A program made the translations under genes and the position numbers. The notes beneath the pieces were generated by a model. That model had not been told where the DNA came from. It ran no database searches and worked only from the letters and a program-made list of their open reading frames with translations. 64,000 nt of DNA from Clarkia xantiana subsp. parviflora (taxonomy: Eukaryota; Streptophyta; Magnoliopsida; Myrtales; Onagraceae): positions 5,850,839-5,914,838 of the forward strand of contig JAPTYO010000015.1 of assembly GCA_036873135.1 (NCBI GenBank). The letters are read 5' to 3'. This document shows positions 1-9,215 of this stretch, in pieces. The first letter of the stretch is position 1. Each line of letters starts with the position of its first letter.

Positions 1-1226
1 GCCTCTCGCCTCCTCCTTCGAGTGGCATTAACATAGCATTTTCGGGAAGCCACCTGGTCGCCCTTGACCTCTCCGACCCCGTGGTCAGTCGGGAACTTCA
101 TCTTCTGGTGCACAGTCGAGGCAACCGCCATCAGGGGATTGATGGTGGTTCTCCCGATAATTGCATTGTAGGTCCCCGCGGAATCAACCACGACAAACTC
201 CACGTTCCTCCTTTCTGATTTCCACCCGCTACCAAACTCCACTGGTAAGGTGATCACTCCTAGCGGGTAGGAGGTTGAGCCAGAGAACCCGACCATCGGG
301 AAGTTTGCCTCCTTCAGATCTTTCTTCGTTTTCCCCATGGCTTCCAGCGCGTCCATGAATAGAATGTCGGAGGAGCTCCCTCCGTCGATTAGGATTCTCT
401 TCATCTCAAACCCATCCACATCCAGGGTTACCATCAGGGCGTCGTCGTGCGTGGTCTCCACGCCTATGAGGTCTTCAGACGAGAAGGAGATTACCATCTC
501 TTCTTTCAAGGTCCAAGATCGAGACCTCTTACCCAGCACCACCGCTGTAGGGATCCTAGAGGCGTAAACCTCTCGAGCGGATGAGGTATCTCCTCCAGCA
601 GCAAATCCTCCATGAATCACGTTGATGACTCGTCTTTCTTTGCGAACACCGGATGACTCTGGATCAGTTCTCTTCTTCTTCGGGGACCGATCGCGGGATC
701 GGGAACGGGACCGCGATCGGGACCGAGAGTGGGACCTGTATCGTTTGTCCCCGACGAACTCCTTGAGCTTTCCCTTCTGGATTAGCTTTTCAATCTCCTT
801 CTTCAGCTCCCGACAGTGATTGGTGTCGTGGCCATTTGCGCGGTGAAACCGACAATAGCGATCTGTGTGGGACCCCAGGAATTCTCCATATTTCTTCGGG
901 GGGTACCTGGAGATACCTTGTCGTTCCATGACTGTCAGCACTTCCGCCATGGAGCAGTTGAGAGGAATGTCGAGATCTTCCCGCTTATCCTTCCTTGAAG
1001 AACGTCTGTCGTCCCTCCGATCCGGACGACCTCGATTCTTGCTACTGTCGGGTTTACCCTTTGACTTACGATCGTCGAAAGGTTTACTCGACTGCTTCCC
1101 TTTGTTCGACTTCGGGGGCTCCAGTTCTCCCGCGGCTATCTTTGACTCCTGGACATCGATCTGCCGCTTCACCCTCTTCTGTAATGCCTCCATGTTCCAC
1201 ACAGCTTTCTCAGCCACGCTGTGCAT
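1..1226 (-). pseudogene. Element 0 gag C-terminal part and aspartic protease (interrupted, partial)
   Basis: Read on the minus strand, this is the second half of a Ty3/gypsy gag followed by protease. A CHHC zinc knuckle (C-x2-H-x4-H-x4-C, in YCRFHRANGHDTNHC) lies near 810-850. A basic Arg/Ser stretch follows near 680-740, then the pre-protease motif VIHGG near 610 and the protease active site DGGSSSDIL near 375-400. The reading enters at 1226, where element 1 has split the gene; the 5' half is at 11621-12651. It leaves the window at base 1, so RT and integrase, if present, lie outside. I see no stop in this half by eye. Zinc knuckles bind RNA in packaging and the protease would mature the polyprotein; both roles are inferred from the family. 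Confidence 0.85.
1222..1226. repeat. Target site duplication of element 1, left copy (TGCAT)
   Basis: TGCAT directly precedes the LTR start. The same five bases follow the right LTR at 11621-11625. This pair fixes the borders of element 1 and shows it landed inside the minus-strand gag of element 0. Confidence 0.95.
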
Positions 1227-1396
1227 TGATGGATATACGCCCAATTTGAACCCGTTGACTTCCAAACCGTTGTATTTTTATCGTCCCATCGCCAATTATA
1301 AATCGAAACTTCAACCCGGACACTTCGCGAGAACATCGACGGCTCGGACGGGGCCGAAGCGCCCGTCCGACAGAGGCGAACTCACCTAGGTGAGGT

Positions 1397-1580
1397 TGGG
1401 TGGCCACACCCGACCTCCCCTAGGGGAGATCGGGTTGGCCAACCCGATCTCTCCTAGGAGAGATCGGGTTGGCCAACCCGATCTCTCCTAGGAGAGATCG
1501 GGTCGGCCAACCCGATCCCTCCTAGGAGGGATGGGGTTGGCCAACCCCACCCTCCCTAGGAGGGGTTGGGTGTCCTCACC
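1397..1580. repeat. Palindromic 34-bp tandem array in U3 (element 1, 5' LTR)
   Basis: Successive units of about 34 bp are each self-complementary around CCTAGG and joined by TTGGCCAA-type palindromes, for example CGATCTCTCCTAGGAGAG. Each unit could fold as a perfect hairpin. The array sits upstream of the TATA box. Related arrays are at 10928-11115, 22496-22710 and 31448-31750. Confidence 0.9.
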
Positions 1581-1767
1581 CAACCCCTACCCTTGGGGGT
1601 CGGATTTCTCCCCCCCCAAGGGCCCCGACACCACCCTCGGACTCCCATGCTCGGTCCACTCCGCCTACCTCCTCCGAATCCTAAGGTCTTAATTATGTGC
1701 TTAAAGGTTAATTAATTGTGTTTAAAGGCTAACGATGTCATTAAGCCACCTTAATGACACCGTTGCC

Positions 1768-1775
1768 TATAAATA
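1768..1775 (+). promoter_or_regulatory. LTR TATA box, element 1
   Basis: TATAAATA in a CCTATAAATACCCC context, about 540 bp into the LTR and followed by a C/T-rich tract. This is the expected layout of a plant LTR promoter. The right LTR carries the same box. Confidence 0.75.
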
Positions 1776-1887
1776 CCCCACCTTCACATCTCATTTGATC
1801 ATCTTGGCCATTTGGACATTTTAGCTCTGACATCTCTCTAGCTTTATCTCTCTAGAAAAGTACTGACTTAGGCATCGGAGAGGGTTC

Positions 1888-1923
1888 ACCAGGCACCACC
1901 CCCCCCCCTCCTCCGTGTCTGGT
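1888..1923 (+). other. Conserved LTR hairpin with C-rich loop (element 1)
   Basis: ACCAGGCAC (1888-1896) pairs with GTGTCTGGT (1915-1923): nine pairs with one G-U. The loop is almost all C and T. The hairpin is preceded by CATCGGAGAGGG and followed by ATTGCCCCTTCTGCAGG. It lies about 120 bp after the TATA box, so it should be in the transcribed part of the LTR. Other LTR families here have different arm sequences that still pair. Confidence 0.65.
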
Positions 1924-2092
1924 ATTGCCCCTTCTGCAGGGTAGAAGGAGAGAAGAAACAAAGGAAGGAAGGAAGGAAAAGAGAAGATAGGCTAAGGTAG
2001 AGCAGCTCAGGAACATCGGATCATACACATCCCCCGTAAGGAGTGAGATCAAAGCCGACCCCCCGTTGACCTAGATCTCATAACTTAACACT

Positions 2093-2108
2093 TGGCGCCG
2101 TCTGTGGG
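2093..2108 (+). promoter_or_regulatory. Primer binding site of element 1
   Basis: TGGCGCCGTCTGTGGG starts two bases after the LTR. Its first eight bases complement the 3' end of a plant tRNA-Asp. Assignment of the tRNA is inference, because the match beyond those bases is weak. Confidence 0.75.
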
Positions 2109-2141
2109 CTTCGAACAGAAAGCCTGGCTATTACACGAGCT

Positions 2142-5100
2142 ATGACGAACAGTAGGGTGTCCAGGCCCCAACACCCACCTGGGGGCAATGGGCGGAGAAG
2201 AGAACCCATACCCCCAGGGAGGCGGCCTAACCCTGGGAAGCAGCCAATGCATCCAGAGCCACAAGAGATACCACAACCTCCTCAGCAACAGAACAACCAG
2301 GAGGGAGGACCTTCACGCCCAGCTGGGGCTGAGTCCTCCACAGCCTCCACCCCCCGGGCAAGAAGGCCACAGAGAGAAAGAGAACAACAGGGAGTGCCTT
2401 CCCACAACACGGCACCCCCTGAGGGATACTATTATGAAGAGCAACCCCAAGGGTACCCGTATGGGATGCCAGCACAGAGAGGTGGCAACCGCGCCCACAC
2501 AGCATATGCAAGGCAGGCATACACCCAAGGGACTTACACTGAAGCTCATGGAGAGGAGCAGATCCCAACAGAAGAGCATTACTCGCACCCTCGAGCAGGG
2601 CAGCGAGAGGAACAGAGAAGATATTACCAAGAGCCACCCCCAGAGGGAAGGCAACAATTCGTGCCTCCTAGGCAACAGCAGAACAACAGGGCTTACACCC
2701 CGCTTGGGGAGGAAAGACAAGCAAGACCTCCAAGGAGGCAGGACTTCTATGAAGCACCCCAGTAGGCGTATCAAGAGTACACCTACAGTCCATACCAGCA
2801 GGGACAAGGGAACCCAGTAAGCCCAGTCTACAACTACAATGGATATCAGAGGGATTATACTCCGGCACAGGTGATGATTACCCCGGAGGAGATAGAAGCC
2901 ATGATAACCCGGAAATTGAATGAGTCAAAGAAACCCAGCCTGCATTGTCTAAGTGACAAGACGAACCACCCTTTCACAAGGGAACTGGAGATGAACAGGG
3001 TGCCAGACTCCCTGCACACTGTGCAAATTGCAAAGTACAATGGGAAGGGAGACCCCCTAGAGCATATCCAACAGCATGAGGCCTCTCTATTCGGGAGGAC
3101 AATTGATGAAAGATACAAGGCACTCCTTTTCCCAAACACCCTATCAGGGGTGGCCTCACATTGGTTCTTCAGCCTGCCCTCTGAGAGCATCCACTCATGG
3201 GAGCAACTAAAAGCTAAGTTTCTGCAGAGATACCTAGGGGAGAGGAAACTCCTCAAGGGAACAGGCTCCATTGACGACGTAAAACAAGAATACGATGAAT
3301 CCCTGGCCAGCTACTATACTAGGTTCAACCAGAATATTGCAGACATCCAGGGAGACATCACTGAAGGGGAGATAATCCGAGCCTTTATCAGAAACTTAGG
3401 TCGCTTTGGGTCAACATTGGCTGAAAAGATGGCCAAAAAGCCAGCAAGCACCTTGGAGGAACTTGCAGGAAGAGTTAAAACGCATATTGACCTTGAGAGG
3501 CACAGGGCAAGCAAGAAGGCCAAAATCCAGGCAGCCAAGGAGGATAATCAAAAACCAAACAAAGGCAAGCCACCCCAGGCACCGCAGCACGCAAGGCAGC
3601 AGGAATGGCGTCCGCCACAGCAAAGAAACCAAATGGGTGAACCCTTAAAGGCTAGAGAAATAAACGTCATTAAGTTCATCCCACTAAACGCCACTCCAGC
3701 CACCGTACTTAGAGAGATGCGGAACCAAAAGCTTTGGTCACCCCCTGCAAGGTGGAGAGCCCCAATGGTAGGAAATCACAAGGATAGATGGTGTGACAAC
3801 CATGAGGCTTATGGTCACGACACAAATGAATGCTTTAGCCTAAAGCTAAGCATAAACAACATCGTCCAGAGGGGAGAACTGAAGCAGTTCGTAGACCATG
3901 GGGGCAATAGTATGCAACTGGGGCCACCACAGAAAGACAAGGGCAAGGGAAAGGTAGACTATAACCCTCCACCCAACAAAAGAGGAGTCATCAATATGAT
4001 ACATGGAGGAGCAGCATCAGGTGGCCCAACTGCTAATGCAAGAGAGGTCTATGCATCCAAGCTAAGCTCAGTGCCAAGGTGGAGAAAAAGACCAAGAGAA
4101 GGAGAAGAAGTGAAGATCGAGTTCTCGGAGAAGGACAAGAGCCACATCGTCTTTCCACATGACGATGCTCTAGTTATTACTTTAGATATTGACAATTTTG
4201 ATGTAAAGAGAATTCTGGTGGATGGGGGCAGCTCAGCTGACCTCCTAAGCCTGAGAGTGTTGGAAGAGATAGGAAAAACCAAAGCAGACATCAAACCGGT
4301 CAACTTCCCTCTAGTTGGCTTCTCAGGGGCAACAAGTTACCCCCTGGGGATGATAACCTTGCCAGTGACCATGGGCCAAGGATGGACCCAGCTGAAGGTA
4401 AATGTCAATTTCTTGGTGGTTGAAAGCCTGGGAGCCTACAATGGGATCCTAGGAAGGACAACCATAAATCCATATGAAATAGTGCCATCCACTGTTCACC
4501 AGAAGCTGAAGTACATCACGGAGAACGGAGTTGGAGAGGTCCTGGGTGATCAACGCACTGCAAGACAATGCTATGTCAATTCAATGAGACATGGATCACA
4601 CAGGACAGACACAGTGGCTGTGGTCATGGTAGGGGCCAACCAGGACAGAAGAAGGAGGGGAAGGAGACAAAGGCAAAAAAGAAGGAGGAGTGGAGTAACA
4701 CTCCGTTTAAGCAGGCAGTTTTTTCAAACAGTGCCTACAAGGAGACACAGGAGCAAGGTTGTGAAGGTGACATCCATACCTTGGCAGCCAGACACCATAA
4801 TAGGGAACAGGACAAGGAACTCCATCCTAAAAGGCTTCCGCAACATAGATGATATCAAGCAAATGCCGCAGGAGTCTATATCAAGCTATTTCCAGAGATT
4901 CTTTGATTATGGTACCAACATGGACATCACAAGGGGAGAAGCAGCCAGAGCATTCATCAGAAACATGCATCCAAGCTCATTTGATGCCTATGGAGGGCTC
5001 TATGAGATGGTCATGACGAGCACAATGAGAGAGCTCAAGGCGAAGCTGGACAGGGCATTTGAACAAGAGGCGGAACAGTTGGATGAAGTTCCAGAAAGAG

Positions 5101-5390
5101 GAAGAGAAACAGACACATTGGGAGGAGGTGTCAATTTCACATTCACACCCCTCACACTCAGCATAGAAGAAATTTTCCACAAGCGCCTCAAGCAAGAGCT
5201 GCCAGCATGCAGGGAGGAAGGCAAGGCCTTCCTAGGAAGAGATGCACAGGGTTGGTGTGAATACCATGGGACCTGGGGGCATCAAACAAGTGACTGCATG
5301 GTGTTGAAGGTGGAAGTGGAAGAAATAATTTACAATGGAGGCTTCAAGGAATACGTGGCAACAGACACAATGGCCACCCCATATCCTTAG
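2142..5390 (+). CDS. Element 1 Gag-protease-Gag' ORF, one in-frame TAG
   Basis: One reading frame from ATG 2142 to TAG 5390 with a single internal stop (TAG, 2763-2765). Order of parts: a Pro/Gln-rich disordered region (2142-2870); a capsid-like region of the retrotransposon gag family (2960-3500, with HPFTREL and the WFFSLPSESI block); a CHHC zinc knuckle starting WCDNHEAYGHDTNEC at 3789; the pre-protease MIHGG near 4000; protease DGGSS at 4221; a Lys/Arg-rich stretch near 4640-4760. From 4821 a second gag-like segment follows, with a half capsid (IDDIKQ, RAFIRN) and another CHHC knuckle (WCEYHGTWGHQTSDC at 5253). RT, RNase H and integrase are absent. Translation past 2763 needs readthrough or initiation at ATG 2871. 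The product would form particles and process itself. Confidence 0.88.
4821..5387 (+). other. Second, divergent Gag segment downstream of protease (element 1)
   Basis: Within the same ORF, this segment repeats the order of the first gag: an IDD(I/V)KQ motif, a serine-tyrosine-rich helix, RAFIRN, then a CHHC zinc knuckle and a hydrophobic tail (compare 3262-3490 and 3789-3900). Identity is partial, so it is not a recent tandem copy. It occupies the position that RT holds in element 2. The ORF then ends inside sequence (CATATCCTTAG) that is non-coding in element 2 at about 27223. Confidence 0.75.
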
Positions 5391-5655
5391 TTTCATATCT
5401 AGCATTTTGCATGTTTCAGCTTTACAAGCTTTTCAAAAAACAACTTTGGAGAAGGAGAACTCACGAAGTTACTCCAACTCTACAACTATCTTTCATTCCT
5501 ACAAAGGATGTCTTGGTGCACCAAGGCATCCCAAGTGTACAAAAACATGAATGCTCCTAAGGGAGTAGTAGTTACTCAAAAGTATTTTCCAGTGAATGCA
5601 GTGGTATAACCACGAAGTTATCCTTACACAGATATGACTTCAAGTCAATGACAGG

Positions 5656-6390
5656 TTCGACGCCCCCAAGAGCGTATCTTGAGAGTAGTTTTCATACTAC
5701 GACATTCGACGCCCCCAAGAGCGTATCTTGAGAGTAGTTTTCATACTACGACATTCGACGCCCCCAAGAGCGTATCTTGAGAGTAGTGTTCATACTACGA
5801 CCTTCGACGCCCCCAAGAGCGTATCTTGAGAGTAATTATTAAACTACGACCTTCGACGCACCAAGAGCGTATCTTGAGAGTGGTTTCCAAAAACTACGAA
5901 CTTCGACGCCCCCAGGAGCGTATCTTGAGAGTAGTGTTCATACTACGACCTTCGACGCCCCCAAGAGCGTATCTTGAGAGTAGTTATTACACTACGAATT
6001 CGACGCACCAAGAGCGTATCTTGAGAGTGGTTTCCAAAAACTACGATTTCGACGCCCCCAAGAGCGTATCTTGAGGTAGAAAAAACACTACCAGTTCGAC
6101 GCCCCCAAGAGCGTATCTTGAGGTAGATTTCAAACTACCAGTTCGACGCCTACCAGGAGCGTATCTTTGGTCTAACCTGAGCCCTCCGGGAGCCTATCCT
6201 GTGAAACGTTAAGTGCCGTCCGAGAGCCTGTCTCGTGAACAGATTTTGACACCCGTCAAGAACGTATCGGTGGACTAACCTGTGCCCTCCGGGAGCCTAT
6301 CCTGTGAAACGTTAAGTGCCGTCCGAGAGCCTGTCTCGTGAAAAGATTTCGACGCCCACCAAGAGCGTATCTTTGGTCTAACAGTACAAC
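5656..6390 (+). repeat. Hairpin-bearing tandem array, element 1
   Basis: About ten units of roughly 50 bp begin TTCGACGCCCCC and contain CAAGAGCGTATCTTG, whose ends CAAGA/TCTTG pair. A second hairpin follows, made of GTAGT/ACTAC arms or, in later units, GGTAG/CTACC arms. Two longer repeats (CCCTCCGGGAGCC, GTCCGAGAGCC) follow to about 6390. The array lies between the gag stop and the 3' end of the antisense gene. Short ORFs in it are products of the repeat. Confidence 0.9.
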
Positions 6391-6818
6391 GTATACCGTG
6401 TAAGGGGTATCAGAAGAGATCATCATACCATTCTTAGAAGGATACCATGCTCAGAAGGATACCATGAGAAGGAAATTTCTAAGTAAAGTAATGTGAAGAA
6501 CAAGTAATGTCTTTTCTTTATGAAATGGCAGGTAAGACATGAAGGAAAGCACGAAAGAAGGATAAGTAAAGGAAACACACCAAGGAAAGGGTCCATACCC
6601 AAAGAGCCATACACAAGGAATAGGGAGACATCATGAGAAGAGATATATACAAAAGCATGAGAAGCACTAATGTAAAGGCAAACGAACCACGTAGTCAACA
6701 ACACAATGCGGCAAAGGAAAGTAACAACAAACACCATCACAATCTCAAAAGACACTCAACCCGTACAAGGGGAGAAGGAGTGTAGTTATATATACAAGGA
6801 TAGTATGAAGTAAACGAG
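6391..6818. other. Non-coding link between array and antisense gene (element 1)
   Basis: About 430 bp, AG-rich on the plus strand, with no ORF I can support. It matches element 2 at 28465-28850 (GTATCAGAAGAGATCATC and following). It should contain the antisense gene's 3' UTR and perhaps the sense poly(A) site. Confidence 0.5.
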
Positions 6819-9215
6819 TCACTCAGAACCTTCGGGGGAGTCACCCTCACCCCCTGAAGCTGAACCGCCAGCGGAAATAGATGAGGAAGAGGAGTCTGAG
6901 GTACCAATCTCCACAGGTGTAGCATCCACCTGGGCTGGGGCAGCCTCGTCTGCAACAGCAACCTGACCCATCAGAACAGTCGCGTAGCCAGTGGCATATG
7001 GCCCAAAGTCACCAAGGTCACCAAACGGGAACTGAGGATCAATCCGGTATATGTGATCAACCAGATACTCACCGAACTGGTTCATCTCCTGGGTGAGACG
7101 CGTGCAATAATCGGCGGTGAAGGCAGAGGAGGCCTTGTACTCAGATACCGCGACAGCCCTCTCCTCCGCCCGACACTTAGTCTCCAACCTCCGCAGCTCC
7201 TCAGAATGGAGCGAAGCAGCAACCTCAGCTTCCCGGCGCAAACTGCCCACAGTGGTTTCAAGCAAGGACACCTGGTCCTGGAGCTCCTGCAGCCTCAAAT
7301 CAGATATACGCACCTTCTCGGCAGCAGTGGCGACCTCCGCCTTGAGAGAAACCTGGCTGTCCTCAAGGGTCTTCCTCTCGTCAGATAACTCGAGCACGAG
7401 CGAGGACATGTTCACCATGTCAGACATACCCTAACAATACAAACAAGGGATGAATAACCGAAAGATAGCCATTATGAAAGTAATGAAAGGAAAGCAAGGA
7501 ACAACTCACAGGTGCATAACGAGAGAGTACCCCCTGAACAAAGCGCCGAGTCTCCCCAGGAGACTTGGGCGGAGCAACACGATCGCCAGGGGGGATGGCG
7601 CCGCGGAGTACGCGGACGCCAACCTCAGGAGTCCGCAAAGAGGAGGTGCTATCGAGGTGGAACTCCTTCAGACCAGCGAAGGGAGTCCACTCAAACCCAA
7701 TAACATCTTCATCAGTGAGACGGGCGAAATCCTTCCGACTTAAAGTCGGAGGCCCACCTACACAAGCAAAGCAAGTCAAGGGAGAACATAAACATAGAAA
7801 GATCAGCAAAAAGGTAGAGATCATACCTGAGGACCGTGCCCTCGGCTGGGGGGCAGGGGAACCACCACCAGCAGGTCGCTTCCCTTTGTCAGCCAGGGAA
7901 GGCACCTCTTCGACCACCATCTCCTTATCACGAGATAGGGTCGGAGGACGAGCAGTAGGCGAAGCAGGATTCACAGCTTTCTTTCTCTTAGCAGCCGAGG
8001 CCCCGGCCTCAGAATCAGATCTCCGCGGTTTGGACTTGGAAGGTCCAGAATCTCTGCCAACGGAGACGACCCTCTCAGTCACCAAGGGGGAGCACCCTAG
8101 CAAGGTAAGAAAAACAAGATAAGGAAAACATAGGTTATACCATAAAGAAGCAAATAGGAGAAAGCATACCAGAGGCCCCAGCCTTCTTCCCAGGCAGGGG
8201 GGATTTCTTCAAAGCAGAACTAGAAGGAGCCTTCCTCTTGCTCAGATCAACAGGAGCTCCCTGCACGTTATAGGTTTTTCCATGAAACCAACCTACAAAG
8301 GAAGAGCAGAAGGTAAATAAAGATGGAAAGACCAAGTGACATACCGAACCCCCGGAATCAGGAGTTAGACTGATCCCGGCCTCGTAAAGATCCGTCTCAG
8401 TCACTAAGGACACGGGGCAGTAAGACCGGGTCCTGTTGCTCTCGTGAATGATCTTCATAGTCTTCAAATCAACTGAAGAGAACTCTCCAAAAGCAGGCCA
8501 ACCATCGGACCGATCCTCATTCAAGACCGACCAAGTGACGTATCGGTCCGTAATGAAGAAGTAGTGCTTAGCCCAGTGACTGGCCGAATTATCAATCTGG
8601 GTCACAAAACGGAGGGAGGTATCCCACTCGACCCCACTCAACCCGAAATCAGAGAATCGGGGATCTTTGAAGGTCGGATGGCGAGTTACGAAACTCGCAA
8701 ACCCCACCCTCGTCCGGTACTGGAACCGATAGAAGCATCGGAATAGAACGAGAGAGTACTTCCAGGAGTACCAATGGCACAATACCCGGAAGCCCACCCA
8801 GACACGGAGGGCACTGGGGGCAAGGTTCACAGGAGAAATCCTGAAGAACCTGCTCAACTCTATAAGCTCGTCACAGTAAGGCAGCCTCAACCCGAATCGG
8901 ATCTGAGAGGGGTACACGGCGACCTTCCCTATAGGAGGCTCCGTCACCGTCCCGCGAGTATTCCCCAAGGAGGGGAGAAAAGGATACAGAGGCTCATCTA
9001 GGGGACTGATATCTCCTAGGGTAACATGTTCGTTGTAATCGGACCTAGTGATATGGTTCTCTGACAGAATAGCAAGACCTAAGGCAAAGATAGCAAGAAA
9101 CCACAAAGCACGAATCAAATTTCGACTAACACCCCAATGAAGGTCACGATGCTAAGCTAGCAATAGGAAAGGAAATAACGCGACCGAAAAGGAAGAGAAA
9201 AAGGAACTCACTCAT
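6819..9215 (-). CDS. Spliced antisense gene of element 1 (Tat-type extra ORF)
   Basis: Minus-strand exons inferred from GT-AG borders: 9215-9212, 9060-8350, 8292-8170, 8096-7827, 7757-7510, 7430-6819. The total is 1968 nt, or 655 aa, with no stop. The N-terminal half (RFGLRLPYCDEL, RVWVGFRVLCH) resembles the plant 'putative gypsy type transposon' domain (PF04195, from memory). Then come basic stretches (SKPRRSD, AKRKK), a long coiled coil in the last exon and an acidic serine-rich tail. Introns are 57-151 bp. The second donor is uncertain: the better GTATGT site at 8344 would shift the frame. The first exon would supply only ATG-A before GTGAGT, an arrangement also seen in element 3. Function unknown; possibly a nuclear protein from its basic segments. 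Confidence 0.65.

Larger units (their letters stand above)
1227..2090 (+). repeat. 5' LTR of element 1
   Basis: 864 bp, beginning TGATGGATATACGCCC and ending TAACA. It carries a palindromic U3 array at about 1397-1580, a TATA box (TATAAATA, 1768-1775), a pyrimidine-rich TCTCTCTAG tract, and the conserved TCGGAGAGGG block with a hairpin at 1888-1923. Confidence 0.95.

Noticed and set aside
1210..1407. Recurring about 65-aa minus-strand ORF in the LTRs (also 10723, 22314, 31259)
   Set aside because: It overlaps the LTR border and repeats only because the LTR repeats. Nothing suggests translation.
2227..2807. Minus-strand ORFs opposite the gag N-terminus
   Set aside because: Shadows of the proline-rich gag coding strand; no conserved pattern.
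5656..6145. Regular short repeats that look like a CRISPR array (also 27482-28140)
   Set aside because: There are no unique spacers, the units blend into each other and the context is a plant LTR element. They are tandem hairpin repeats.
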